Assembly: GCA_050692555.1 (NCBI GenBank)
Contig: JBOGVS010000011.1
Location: 1 to 64,000 of the forward strand
DNA: 64,000 bases
Reading direction: 5' to 3'
From: DAITPV01 sp050692555
GTDB taxonomy: Bacteria > Actinomycetota > UBA4738 > CALAEC01
Part shown: piece after piece, positions 17,318 through 26,700 of the stretch
Layout of the letters: each line of letters begins with the position of its first letter
How positions within the stretch are numbered: position 1 is the first letter of the stretch
The notes under the pieces: model-generated
The model's database searches: none
The model's input: only the letters and a program-made list of their open reading frames with translations
Told to the model about the DNA's origin: nothing
Made by a program: the position numbers and the translations under genes

Positions 17318-18529
17318 TCAGGTCTCCGTGCCCACGGGAGCAGGGACCTCGCGCGGCGATCGGGGGAGCCCCAGCCCGACGGTGGCGATGATCTCTCGCT
17401 GAACCTCGTTGACCCCGCCCCCGAACGTCAGGACCAGGGCGGACTGGTACACCCGCTCGAGCCGGCCGGACAGCACGGCGCCCGGCGACCCGGCCCGCAG
17501 CGTCCCGGCCTGCCCCACCACCTCGAGCAGCAGCCGGTAGGCCTCCACGAACAGCTCGGAGCCGTACACCTTCACCGCGGAGGCGTCCGCGGGGTTGAGG
17601 ACTCCGGAGGACAGCTCCCAGGCCAGCCGCCAGTTCAGGAGCCGGAGGGCGTCGACCTTGGCCTTCACCCGGGCCAGCGCCAGGCGGGCCCACGGCTCGT
17701 CGATCACCGGCCGGCCGCCGGGACCGTTCGTCTCCCGAGCCCAGGCCACGACGTCGTCCAGCAGCCCCTCGACCCTCCCGGGCGGGGCCAGGGCCACCCG
17801 CTCGTGGTTGAGCTGGGCGGTGATCAGCCGCCACCCCTCGTTCTCCTTGCCGACCACCGCCGAGGCGGGGACGTGGATGTCCTCGTAGAACGTGGCGTTG
17901 GTGCGTCCGCCGTCGAGTGTCTCGATCGGGGTAACCTTGAACCCGGGGAGCCCGGTGTCCACGATGAAGATCGTGATCCCCTTGTGCTTGGGCGCCTGGG
18001 GATCGGTCCGGGCGGCCAGCCAGATGTAGTCGGCGTCGTGGGCCCCGGTGGTGAACACCTTCTGGCCGTTGATCCGGTACCCATCTCCGTCGCGCACCGC
18101 CCGGGTGATCAGAGAAGCGAGATCGGTGCCCGAACCCGGCTCGGAGTACCCGATGGCGAAGTGGATCTCGCCGCGGAGGATCCCAGGGAGGAACTCGCGC
18201 TTCTGGTCCTCGCTGCCGAAAGCCATGAGGGTCGGACCCACGGTGTTCAGGGTGACCACGGGGATGGGAGCGGTCGCTCGCCGGGCCTCGGAGAAGAAGA
18301 TGAACTGCTCGACCGCCCCGCGGCCCTGGCCCCCGTACTCGGTGGGCCACCCGATGCCCAGCCAGCCGTCCTCGCCGATCTGCCTGGCGACACGCCGGTA
18401 CACCGGGCCGCAGTGCTCGCCGGGACTGGGACCAAGCTCTTCCCTGATCTCGGGGGTGAGCAATCGATCGAAGTAGGCCCGGAGCTCGTCGCGGAGGGCC
18501 CGCTGCTCGGCGGTGTAGTCGAGGAACAC
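17318..18529 (-). CDS. acyl-CoA dehydrogenase, FadE29/FadE26-like (ChsE2/ChsE4 type)
   Basis: A 403-residue dehydrogenase. HFAIGYSEPGSGTDLASL, YRINGQKVFTTGAHDADYIW and LVLTFGGGVNEVQREIIATV closely match what I recall of mycobacterial FadE29 and FadE26, the partners of FadE28 and FadE27. Immediately downstream are ChsH2-like and FadE28-like genes, so a ChsE1-ChsE2-type heterotetramer is the likely role. The C-terminal third looks nearer FadE26, so the exact orthologue is open. Starts at GTG 18529, 3 nt after the SDR stop. Confidence 0.87.
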   Translation of the reverse strand: MFLDYTAEQRALRDELRAYFDRLLTPEIREELGPSPGEHCGPVYRRVARQIGEDGWLGIGWPTEYGGQGRGAVEQFIFFSEARRATAPIPVVTLNTVGPTLMAFGSEDQKREFLPGILRGEIHFAIGYSEPGSGTDLASLITRAVRDGDGYRINGQKVFTTGAHDADYIWLAARTDPQAPKHKGITIFIVDTGLPGFKVTPIETLDGGRTNATFYEDIHVPASAVVGKENEGWRLITAQLNHERVALAPPGRVEGLLDDVVAWARETNGPGGRPVIDEPWARLALARVKAKVDALRLLNWRLAWELSSGVLNPADASAVKVYGSELFVEAYRLLLEVVGQAGTLRAGSPGAVLSGRLERVYQSALVLTFGGGVNEVQREIIATVGLGLPRSPREVPAPVGTET

Positions 18530-18532
18530 GGG

Positions 18533-19309
18533 CTACCTCGGTACCGGGGCCGATCCGCCCCACCCGATGAACGCAGTGGCTCCGCCGTCGATGACGAAGT
18601 CGGCGCCGGTGAAGTAGCTGGACTCGTCGGAGGCCAGGAACACCATGAGCCCGGCCACGTCCTCGGTTCGTCCGACCCTCGCCGCCGGGATCTTCCCGAA
18701 CAGCCCGTCGAGGTCCAGTCCGTCGAGACCCTGGGCCCGGACCATCGGGGTGTCGATCACCCCCGGGGCCACCGCGTTCACCCGGATCTTCGAGGGACCG
18801 AGCTCCACCGCGGCAGACTTGGTCATCCCCCGGATGGCGAACTTGCTGGCGCAGTAGGCCACCAGGCCCGCCGAGCCCCGGATACCCTCCACCGAAGAGA
18901 CGTTGACGATCGAACCACCGCCGGCGTCCTTCATCGCAGGGACCGCCGTCCGCATCCCCAGGAACGCGCCGATCTGGTTCACCCGGATCACGGCCATGTA
19001 GTCGTCCAGCGAGGTGCCTTCCACGCCCCCGAACTTGAGGATCCCGGCGTTGTTGATGAGCACGTCGAGGCGTCCGAACCGGTCTCGGACCTCCGACACC
19101 CCGGAGCTCCAGTCGTCCTCGCTGGTCACGTCGAGAGCGAGGTAGTGAGCTCCGTCCCCCAGCTCGGACGCCAGGGCCTTCCCGGGCTCGGAGGCCACGT
19201 CGGCGATGGCCACCCCGGCCCCCTCCTCCACGAACGAACGGGCCGTGGCCGCCCCGGATCCGCCCGCACCCCCGGTGATGAGCGCGACCTTCCCGTCGAG
19301 CCGGCCCAC
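18533..19309 (-). CDS. short-chain dehydrogenase resembling 3alpha/20beta-hydroxysteroid dehydrogenase
   Basis: A 258-residue classical SDR. Cofactor site ALITGGAGGSGAATA, structural NNAG in LINNAGILKFGG, active-site Ser in NVSSVEG and YCASK with the catalytic Tyr/Lys. The stretch AVPAMKDAGGGSIVNVSSVE closely resembles the streptomycete 3alpha,20beta-hydroxysteroid dehydrogenase as I remember it. It may oxidise a side-chain or ring hydroxyl. Start set at GTG 19309, because the upstream part of the frame is the antecedent dehydrogenase gene in another phase; no strong ribosome site, so reinitiation is likely. Confidence 0.87.
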   Translation of the reverse strand: MGRLDGKVALITGGAGGSGAATARSFVEEGAGVAIADVASEPGKALASELGDGAHYLALDVTSEDDWSSGVSEVRDRFGRLDVLINNAGILKFGGVEGTSLDDYMAVIRVNQIGAFLGMRTAVPAMKDAGGGSIVNVSSVEGIRGSAGLVAYCASKFAIRGMTKSAAVELGPSKIRVNAVAPGVIDTPMVRAQGLDGLDLDGLFGKIPAARVGRTEDVAGLMVFLASDESSYFTGADFVIDGGATAFIGWGGSAPVPR

Positions 19310-19311
19310 GC

Positions 19312-20442
19312 TCAGATCCCGATGCGCCGGGCCAGGAGGTCGCGATGGTACGTGGCGTCGCCCAGCAGCAGCTCGGACGACTTGGCCCGTCGGAAATACA
19401 GATGGGCGTCGTGCTCCCAGGTGAACCCGATCCCTCCGTGGACCTGGATGTTCTCGGAGGCCACGTCGAAGAAGGCGTCCGAGCAGAACGCCTTGGCCAG
19501 TGAGGCAACCACCGGGAGTTCCTCGTCGTCCTCCGCGGCGGCCACCAGCGCGTAGGCCACCGCCGCCCGGCCCGACTCCACCTGCACCAGCATGTCCGCG
19601 CACTTGTGCTTGATGGCCTGGAACATCCCGATGGGCCTGCCGAACTGCACCCGGTCCTTGGCGTAGGCCACCGCGGTGTCCAGGCACCGCTGCGCCCCGC
19701 CCACCATCTCCGCCGACAGACACACCGCGGCCTGGTCCAGGGTCATGGACAGCGCGGGCCACGCCGCCCCGGGCTCGCCGAGGGGCCGGGCAGTCACGTC
19801 GGTGAACGTCAGCTCCGCTTGCTTCCGGGTGGAATCCAGCACCGGGAGGCTTGTTCGGGCCAGGCCGTCGGCGTCGCCGTCCACCACGAACAGGCCGACC
19901 CCCTCGGCCCCGGCGCTTCCCGGCGAGCGAGCGGCCACCACGATGAGGCTCGCGGTGACGCCGTCGGTCACGTACGACTTGGTGCCGGAGAGCCGGTAGC
20001 CGTCACCGTCCGGGGTGGCCTCCATCCCGATGCCCTCGGCATCCCACCTCCCGGCCGGCTCGGCCAGGGCGAGGGTGGCCACCGTCTCCCCCGAGGCGAT
20101 CCGGGGAAGGAGCGCGGCCTTCTGTTCCTCGCTTCCGGCGGCCAGGATGGCGCCCGCGGCCAGGCACACCGTGGAGAAGAACGGAGCGCACAGCAGGGCC
20201 CCACCCATCTCCCCCAGCACGATCCCCAGCTCGACGAACGAGAAGCCCTGGCCTCCGTACTCCTCGGGGATGTGGATCCCCTGGAGGGCCAGCTCCTGGG
20301 CCATCTGCTTCCACACGGCCTCGTCGAAACCCTCTTGCGTCTCCATGAGCCGGCGAACCTCGGAGGAGGGGGACTTCTCGTCGAGGAACCGCCGCACGGT
20401 TCGACGGAGCTCCTCCTGCTCGTCGGTCAGCGCCAAGCTCAC
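19312..20442 (-). CDS. acyl-CoA dehydrogenase (FadE27-like subunit type)
   Basis: A 376-residue acyl-CoA dehydrogenase. Seen: IHIPEEYGGQGFSFVELGIV, AYAKDRVQFGRPIGMFQAIK and ENIQVHGGIGFTWEHDAHLY. The last motif marks the subunit class that in mycobacteria pairs with FadE26/FadE29-type partners. A partner is two genes downstream. GTG 20442 overlaps the thiolase stop as GTGA and removes eight extra residues at the front. Likely acts early in side-chain beta-oxidation; substrate not determined. Confidence 0.85.
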   Translation of the reverse strand: MSLALTDEQEELRRTVRRFLDEKSPSSEVRRLMETQEGFDEAVWKQMAQELALQGIHIPEEYGGQGFSFVELGIVLGEMGGALLCAPFFSTVCLAAGAILAAGSEEQKAALLPRIASGETVATLALAEPAGRWDAEGIGMEATPDGDGYRLSGTKSYVTDGVTASLIVVAARSPGSAGAEGVGLFVVDGDADGLARTSLPVLDSTRKQAELTFTDVTARPLGEPGAAWPALSMTLDQAAVCLSAEMVGGAQRCLDTAVAYAKDRVQFGRPIGMFQAIKHKCADMLVQVESGRAAVAYALVAAAEDDEELPVVASLAKAFCSDAFFDVASENIQVHGGIGFTWEHDAHLYFRRAKSSELLLGDATYHRDLLARRIGI

Positions 20443-21596
20443 GGCTTCTCGCTCCCCACGATCCACATGGCGAAGAACTGCGAGCCTCCACCGTACGCGT
20501 GTCCGAGGGCCCGGCGGGCCCCGTCCACCTGGTGCTCACCGGCCCGGCCGCGGACCTGGAGGGCGGCCTCGGCGAACCGGAGCATCCCCGAGGCGCCGAT
20601 GGGGTTCGTGGACATCACCCCGCCGGACGCGTCGATGGGGATGTCTCCGTCCAGCGCGGTGGCGTCCTCGTCCACGAGCTTCCAGCCCGCTCCCTCGTCC
20701 GCGAACCCCAGGTTCTCGAGCCACATAGGCTCGTACCAGGAGAACGGAACGTAGATCTCCGCCACGTCGATGTCCCGCCGGGGATCGGTGATCCCGGCCT
20801 GGCCGTACACGTCGGCCGCACAGTCCCGTCCGGCACGGGGGTTGACCTCGTCCCGGCCGGCCACGCTGATGGCTTCGCTCCGTACCGCCGTGGCGTGGAC
20901 CCAGGCCGGAGGGGTGGGAGCGAACGAGGCCGCGTCGTCCGAAGCCAGGACCATGGCGCAGGCGCCGTCGGAGGCGGGGCAGGTCTCCAGGTACCGGATC
21001 GGTTCCCACAGCATCGGTGAGTCCGAGACCTGCTCGAAGCTGATGTCCTCCTGGTGGAGGTGGGCATACGGGTTCTTGAGCGCGTTCAGCCGATCCTTCA
21101 CGGCCACCTTGATGCCCACGTGGTCGGGAGCGCTCGAGCGACGGATGTACTCCCGGATGTGGGGAGCGAAGTACCCGCCCGCTCCCGCCACCACCGGGGG
21201 GTTGAACGGGATCTTCGGAGCCAGGGCCCACATGGTGTCGCTCTCCGACTGCTTCTCGTATGCCACCGTGAGGACCCGCTCGTGGATCCCCGCCTGGATC
21301 AGGCTCGCGGCCACCACCGACGTGGATCCCCCAACGCTGCCGGCGGTGTGGACCCGGAGCATGGGCTTTCCCGTCGCGCCGAGCGCGTCGGCCAGGAACA
21401 GCTCGGGCATCATCACGCCCTCGAAGATGTCGGGGGCCTTGCCGATGACCACGGCGTCGATGTCGCTCCATCCCAGCCCCGCGTCCTCCAGGGCTCGGAT
21501 GGCGGCCTCCCGGACCAGCCCGGGCATCGACACGTCGTCCCGCTCCGCGGCGTGCTTGGTCTGGCCGATCCCGATCACCGCGCAGGCCCTGCCCAC
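20439..21596 (-). CDS. Ltp3/Ltp4-type thiolase-fold protein (1)
   Basis: A 385-residue SCP-x-type thiolase homologue: VIGIGQTKHAAERDDVSMPG, LRVHTAGSVGGSTSVVAAS at the nucleophile site, and GHAYGGGSQFFAMWIVG at the C-terminus. At the nucleophile position a Ser/Gly-rich stretch replaces Cys, so it may be an aldolase or a non-thiolytic partner rather than a thiolase. In rhodococci ltp3/ltp4 are needed for removing C24-branched sterol side chains. GTG 21596 is chosen; upstream sequence is the repeated intercistronic leader. A second Ltp gene and two DUF35 genes lie just upstream. Confidence 0.8.
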   Translation of the reverse strand: MGRACAVIGIGQTKHAAERDDVSMPGLVREAAIRALEDAGLGWSDIDAVVIGKAPDIFEGVMMPELFLADALGATGKPMLRVHTAGSVGGSTSVVAASLIQAGIHERVLTVAYEKQSESDTMWALAPKIPFNPPVVAGAGGYFAPHIREYIRRSSAPDHVGIKVAVKDRLNALKNPYAHLHQEDISFEQVSDSPMLWEPIRYLETCPASDGACAMVLASDDAASFAPTPPAWVHATAVRSEAISVAGRDEVNPRAGRDCAADVYGQAGITDPRRDIDVAEIYVPFSWYEPMWLENLGFADEGAGWKLVDEDATALDGDIPIDASGGVMSTNPIGASGMLRFAEAALQVRGRAGEHQVDGARRALGHAYGGGSQFFAMWIVGSEKP

Positions 21597-21597
21597 T

Positions 21598-21616
21598 AGA
21601 CGGCCCCCTTCCGGGG
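21598..21616 (-). repeat. intercistronic leader copy B
   Basis: On the minus strand CCCCGGAAGGGGGCCGTCT, ending 1 nt before GTG 21596. It differs from the copy at 16303-16320 by one inserted base. These two leaders fill the only gaps over 30 nt within the 12-gene operon, where all other junctions overlap or nearly touch. Confidence 0.5.
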
Positions 21617-21628
21617 CGCGCCCGCCAT

Positions 21629-22684
21629 CTACGCCGCCTCCAGCACGCACACCAGGTTCTGCTGGAGACACGGACCCGAGGTGGCGTGGGCCACGGCCCG
21701 CGTTGCCCCGTGCTCCGTGATCCGGGTGGCGGCCTCCCCGATCCGGGTCAGCCCGGCGACCATCACGGGATTGGCCGCCTGCGCGCCGCCCGAGGGGTTG
21801 ACGGCCACCTCGTCGCCCAGGCCCAGCGCGTGGCGAAGGATCAGCTCCTGGTGGGTGAACGGAGCATGGAGCTCGGCGAGGTCCACCGAACCGTCGGAGA
21901 CACCGGCGAATCGCCCCGCCTGGCTGGTCGACGGCGAGGTCGCCAGATCCCTGACTCCCAGCGAGTGGGGCTCGATGCGATGGTCGATGCCGCGGATCCA
22001 CGCGGGTCGGCCGGTCAGACGCCCGGCCAGGTCGCCGGCGGCCAGCACCACAGCGGCGGCGCCGTCGGAGATCGGCGGACAGTCGTGCTTCCGAAGCGGG
22101 GACACCAGGTACGGCTCGGACAACAGGTCTTCGGCCTTCCGATCCCCGGTCACCTGGGCGTTGGGATTGGACAGCGCGTCGCGCCGGCTCCGCGCGGCAA
22201 CCTCGGCCAGGTCCGCCTCGGTCCGCCCGGTGGCTTCCAGGAAGGCCCGGGCCTGGAGAGCCGCCAGGCTAACGGGATCCGGCCACAGCGGTGCCACGTA
22301 ATAGGGGTCCAGCTGGATGGCCAGCACCTCGGCGAGATCGCCCGACGACGACTTGCCGAATGAGTAGACGAGAGCCGAGTCGATGTCGCCGTGCTGGAGC
22401 CGAACCCAGGCCTCGTACAGGGCCCAGGCTCCGTCCATCTCCACGTGGGACTCGCGGATCGGCGGCCATGCCCCGATCACGTCGAGCCCGGCCACGAAGG
22501 CGAAAGGGAGGCCCGCGGTGTAGTCGGCACTCCCGGAAACGGTGAACGCGATCTCCTCCTTGGAGATGCCGGAGCGCTCCACCGCCTCGGCCACCACGGG
22601 GGCGAGGATCTCCACCTCGGTCCGCGCCTCGTCGCGCCGGACGTTCGGTGCCTGGGCGAAGGAGACGACGGCCACGTCACGCAT
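21629..22684 (-). CDS. Ltp3/Ltp4-type thiolase-fold protein (2)
   Basis: A 351-residue thiolase-fold protein: RDVAVVSFAQAPNVRRDEAR, CPPISDGAAAVVLAAGDLAG, VNPSGGAQAANPVMVAGL and a C-terminal ATSGPCLQQNLVCVLEAA. The length matches the shorter member of the mycobacterial ltp3-ltp4 pair as I recall it. ATG 22684 overlaps the DUF35 gene upstream by 8 nt. The DUF35-DUF35-Ltp-Ltp order suggests an aldolase complex, since the Ltp2-ChsH2 pair shows that thiolase-fold aldolases need a DUF35 partner. Confidence 0.8.
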   Translation of the reverse strand: MRDVAVVSFAQAPNVRRDEARTEVEILAPVVAEAVERSGISKEEIAFTVSGSADYTAGLPFAFVAGLDVIGAWPPIRESHVEMDGAWALYEAWVRLQHGDIDSALVYSFGKSSSGDLAEVLAIQLDPYYVAPLWPDPVSLAALQARAFLEATGRTEADLAEVAARSRRDALSNPNAQVTGDRKAEDLLSEPYLVSPLRKHDCPPISDGAAAVVLAAGDLAGRLTGRPAWIRGIDHRIEPHSLGVRDLATSPSTSQAGRFAGVSDGSVDLAELHAPFTHQELILRHALGLGDEVAVNPSGGAQAANPVMVAGLTRIGEAATRITEHGATRAVAHATSGPCLQQNLVCVLEAA

Positions 22685-23198
22685 CGGGCACACCCTCGAT
22701 CTGACGCAACGGTGTGTCCGGCTCGCCGGTCGGCTTGAAGTACCGGATGCTCCCCAGCGTGGGCTCACGTTCGGCGGGGTCGGCCCACACGGCCTGAACC
22801 CGCATCCCCATGCGGACCTCCTGCGGATCGGCCTCCTGGATCAGGTGGAACACCGGCGTGTCGGCGCCGTCGAGGAGTACCGACGCGCACACGTACGGGC
22901 ACTCCACGGCCTGTCCGGCGAACGGCAGGTTCACCACGCAGAACGTGGAGATCGTGCCGCGGTCCGAGACATCCACGTCTCGCTCCGTGGGCACCCCGCA
23001 TCTCGGGCAGACCTCTCGGGACGGGACGTACACCTTCCCGCAAGATCCGCAAGCCCGGCCGGTCAACCGCCCCCCGGCGACTTCACCCAGGAACGCGGAC
23101 ATGGCCCGCCCGGGGGTGTAGTCGTACTCGAGGCGGATCGGCGACACGAACGAGCGCACGGGGTCGGCGGGGGCTTCGGCCGCACCCGCCCGGCTCAC
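22677..23198 (-). CDS. DUF35 OB-fold protein with zinc ribbon
   Basis: A 173-residue DUF35 protein. Zinc ribbon CGSCGKVYVPSREVCPRCG is followed by an OB-fold (GTISTFCVVNLPFAGQAVEC, FHLIQEADPQEVRMGMRV). DUF35 proteins bind and activate thiolase-fold partners, and here the partner is probably the Ltp gene overlapping it downstream. GTG 23198 overlaps the preceding DUF35 stop as GTGA; the longer open frame upstream is out-of-phase sequence of that gene. Confidence 0.85.
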   Translation of the reverse strand: MSRAGAAEAPADPVRSFVSPIRLEYDYTPGRAMSAFLGEVAGGRLTGRACGSCGKVYVPSREVCPRCGVPTERDVDVSDRGTISTFCVVNLPFAGQAVECPYVCASVLLDGADTPVFHLIQEADPQEVRMGMRVQAVWADPAEREPTLGSIRYFKPTGEPDTPLRQIEGVPDA

Positions 23199-23656
23199 CG
23201 GGCCTCCTCGGGCTCGAAGCACTCGATGTCGGTGATGTGTCCCGACCGCTCGTCCCGCCAGCGAACCCGGACCCGCATCCCCGTTCGCATCGTGGATTCG
23301 TCGCCGGCGTCGACCGCGTGGAGCATGGCCGTGTCGGCGCCGTCCAGTCGAACGAGGGCCCAGGCGAACGGCCGGTCCAGTGGGTGCTTGGGCCGCGGTT
23401 CGGTGACCCACGCCCACGTGGTGACCTCTCCCGACGTTCCCACCTCGACGACGTCTCCGGTGGCCTCGCCGGTCTCCGGGTCGTACTCCGCGGGTGGGAC
23501 CAGGACCTTGCCCGACGACGTCCGCACTCCCTCGATCCGGCCGTCCCGGAGCCCGGCCAGAAACCGGCCGATGACCGGCCCCACGCTGCGTTTATAGGGG
23601 TATTCGAGAACGTGAGGGGCGGAAAGAACCTCGGGATTCCCGGCAGCCTCCGGCAT
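23195..23656 (-). CDS. DUF35-like OB-fold protein lacking the zinc cysteines
   Basis: A 153-residue protein with the DUF35 layout: EYPYKRSVGPVIGRFLAGLR, then VRTSSGKVLVPPAEYDPETG where the zinc ribbon should be, then OB-fold strands (EVTTWAWVTEPRPKHPLDRP, MLHAVDAGDESTMRTGMRVR). No cysteine pairs remain in the ribbon region, so zinc is probably not bound. First gene of the 12-gene operon. Start is ATG 23656; the longer frame would translate the operator. A KstR box lies 9 nt upstream and a possible -10 ends 5 nt before the ATG, so the mRNA may be leaderless. Confidence 0.8.
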   Translation of the reverse strand: MPEAAGNPEVLSAPHVLEYPYKRSVGPVIGRFLAGLRDGRIEGVRTSSGKVLVPPAEYDPETGEATGDVVEVGTSGEVTTWAWVTEPRPKHPLDRPFAWALVRLDGADTAMLHAVDAGDESTMRTGMRVRVRWRDERSGHITDIECFEPEEAR

Positions 23657-23661
23657 ACGGA

Positions 23662-23667
23662 AAAGTA
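23662..23667 (-). promoter_or_regulatory. possible -10 box overlapping operator 1
   Basis: TACTTT on the minus strand shares its TA with the operator end and stops 5 nt before ATG 23656. The same TACTTT at nearly the same spacing recurs before the hydratase gene at 32145. No good -35 at 17 nt was found. Confidence 0.4.
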
Positions 23668-23679
23668 GAACACGTTCCA
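23666..23679. promoter_or_regulatory. KstR-type operator 1, head of the 12-gene side-chain operon
   Basis: TAGAACACGTTCCA fits the mycobacterial KstR consensus TNNAACNNGTTNNA at every fixed position. It lies between the DUF35 start at 23656 and the divergent WD40 gene starting at 23769. Repression of the leftward operon is the clear inference; an effect on the rightward gene is possible but unsupported. Confidence 0.85.
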
Positions 23680-23768
23680 ATCTTCGCCGTCAAGCACGCC
23701 GTAGGTGGCGATTGGGCATACTCCTCTAGTTGGAGGGGCATCGCTTCACTTGGCGAGCCCAGGGCGTC

Positions 23769-26700
23769 ATGCAGGCAAAGCCGGGTTCCGAAGCGACCTC
23801 CGAAGCCTCCATCCGCACGTTCCTGATCGCGGATATCCGGGGGTACACGCTCTTCACGGCGGAACGTGGAGATGAAGCCGCCGCCGAGCTGGCCACCAGG
23901 TTCGCCGCCGTGGCCAGGGAGGGCGTGGAATCCCGGGGCGGAACAGTCATCGAGCTGCGAGGGGACGAGGCGCTGGCGGTCTTCGACTCGGCCCGGCAGG
24001 CCATCCGGACGGCGATCGAGCTCCAGAGGCGGTTCGTGGAAGAGACGGTGGCCGATCCGAGGATGCCGCTTCCCGTCGGGATAGGGCTCGATGCCGGAGA
24101 AGCCGTGGCCGTCGAGGACGGGTATCGGGGCGGGGCGCTCAACCTGGCGGCACGACTCTGTTCCCTGGCAGCGCCCGCGGAGATCCTGGCAAGCAGGGAA
24201 GTGGTCCACCTGGCTCGGAAGGTGGACGGCGTCACGTCCGTCGATCGGGGATCGGTCCGACTGAAGGGCCTCACAGATCCGGTGCACGTCATCAGGCTGA
24301 GGGCCGAGGCCGAGGATGCGGCGGAGGACACGGCGTTCCGCCGGGCCCTGGGACCCTCCGCAGCCCAGCTCGCTCCAGTTGTTCCCGGTGTCATGGTTCC
24401 CAACCCGTACAAGGGCCTCCGTCCGTTCGAGGAGGGGGACGCGCCCGACTTCTTCGGGCGGGAGGCCCTCACCGAGCAGCTGGTGGAGCGCTTGGGCGAG
24501 ACGCGCTTCCTGGCGGTGGTCGGCCCCAGCGGGAGCGGGAAATCCTCCGTCGTGCGGGCCGGGCTGATCCCGGCCCTTCGGCGCGGGGCCCTCCCCGGTT
24601 CGGGTGATTGGCTGATCGTGGAGATGTTCCCCGGTGCTCACCCGCTCGCTGAGCTGGAAGCCGGTCTGCTGCGGGTCGCGGTGAATCCACCAAGCAGTCT
24701 GATCGAGCAACTGGAGCGCGATGACCATGGGCTGCTCCGCGCAGCCAAACGGGTCCTGCCCGCCGGTGGCTCGGAGCTCGTGCTGCTCATCGACCAGTTC
24801 GAGGAGGTCTTCACGCTGGTCGAGGACGATGCGGCGCGGACGCATTTCCTCGAGAGCCTCGAAGCGGCGGTCACCGAGCCCCACGGCCGCCTCCGCGTGG
24901 TCACCACACTGCGCGCCGACTTCTACGACCGACCCCTGCTCTACCGGGGCTTCGCCGAGCTGCTCCGCTCGCGGGTGGAGGCCGTGGTCCCGCTGTCGCC
25001 CGAGGAGCTGGAGCGGGCTATCTCGGGGCCGGCCAAACGCGTGGACATGAGGCTCGAGCACGGGCTGGTGGCCCAGATGCTGGCCGAGGTGGCCGACGAG
25101 CCCGGGGCCCTGCCTCTCTTGCAGTACGCGCTGACCGAGCTGTTCGAGCGTCGGGAGGACAGCGTCCTCAGCCTGGAGGCGTACCGGGCGATCGGGGGTG
25201 TCTCGGGAGCTCTGGGTCGCCGGGCCGAAGAGCTGTACGGAGACCTGGACGCGGAAGGCCGGGAGGCCGCCCGGCAGCTGTTCCTGCGCCTGGTGGCCCT
25301 GGGCGAGGGGACGGAGGACACCCGCCGCCCGGTGCTGCGGTCCGAACTCGTCTCCCTGGAGGTCGACCAGCAGGCCATGGCGGCCGTGATCGACTCGTTC
25401 GGAGCCTCGCGCCTGCTCTCCTTCGACCGGGACTCCCGCACCGGGGCTCCAACGGTCGAGGTGGCCCACGAGGCCCTGCTCACGGCATGGGGCCGGCTCC
25501 GCCGGTGGATCGACGAGGCCCGCGAGGACCTCCGGACCGAGCGCCGCCTGGCCCTCGCCGCTCGTGAGTGGCTCGACGCGGGGCGCGACCGTTCCTTCCT
25601 GGCGAGCGGGTCGCGGCTGGAGCAGTTCGAGACGTTGCGGCAGAGCGGCGCCATCTCGATCACTCCTGAGGAGCGCGCCTTCGTGGAGGCCTCCCTTGCC
25701 GAGAGGGACCGCCGTCGGACGGAGGAGGAGGCCAGGCAGGCCCGGGAACATGCCCTGGAGCGCCGCTCCGTCCGCCGGCTTCGTGCCTTCGTGGCCCTCC
25801 TCGGGGCGGCGGTCCTGATCGCCAGCGGTCTCACGGTTTTCGCCTTCACCCAGCAGGAGCGGGCCGAGCGGGAGGGGACGGTCGCCGCCGCTCGAGAGCT
25901 CGCCGCCGCCGCGGTGGCCAACCTCGACGCAGACCCGGAACGGAGCATCCTCCTGGCACTGGAAGCCATCGAGCGGACCCGATCCAGGGACGGAACCGTC
26001 CTCCCCGAAGCCGAGGAGGCCTTGCACCGCGCCGTGGTGGCCTCCCGGATCGTGTTGAGCGTGCCCGGAGTCGGTGGCTGGCTGGACTGGAGCCCGGACG
26101 GGACCAGGTTCGTGACCGAGGGCCCGGAGGAGACCGGGATCGTCGACATCAGAAACGCGGAGACGGGCGAGTCGATGCTGTCGTTCACCGGACACCAGAT
26201 GGATGTCAACGGGGTTACCTTCAGCAGCGATGGTTCCATGCTGGCCACCACCGGAGACGACGGCGCCGCCAAGATCTGGGATCCCCAGTCAGGAGAAGAG
26301 CTGGGGAGCGTTCAGGGGCCCGAGGGCGCGGTGCTGGGGCCCTCGTTCAGTCCGGACGGCTCTCTGGCCGCGGCGGCCTGGCTCGACGACGGCACGGTGC
26401 GGGTGTGGGACCCGGCCACGGGGCGGACGGTCCATGAGCTCCATCCCGTGCCGGGTCCATTCAGGACGTCCTTCAGCCCGGATGGCCGGCGGCTGGCGAT
26501 CGCCGCGCTCGAGCCCCCCGTGGCCGTGGTCGTGGACGTCGCCTCCGGCAGGGAGGTCTTCACCCTGGAGGGCCACGACTTCGAGGTCCATGACGTCGAT
26601 TGGAGCCCGGACGGCCGATGGATCGCCACGTCCAGCGTCGACGCCACCGTCCGCATCTGGGACGCCCGGATCGGGAGCCTGCGGTTCAGCCTGTTCCACG

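Noticed and set aside
16877..19555. 892-codon plus-strand frame
   Set aside because: Antisense to FadE and SDR genes that carry all expected motifs; low-complexity composition.
23592..26195. 867-codon minus-strand frame antisense to the cyclase-WD40 gene
   Set aside because: No domains; composition is that of a shadow, and the opposite strand has cyclase and Walker motifs in order.
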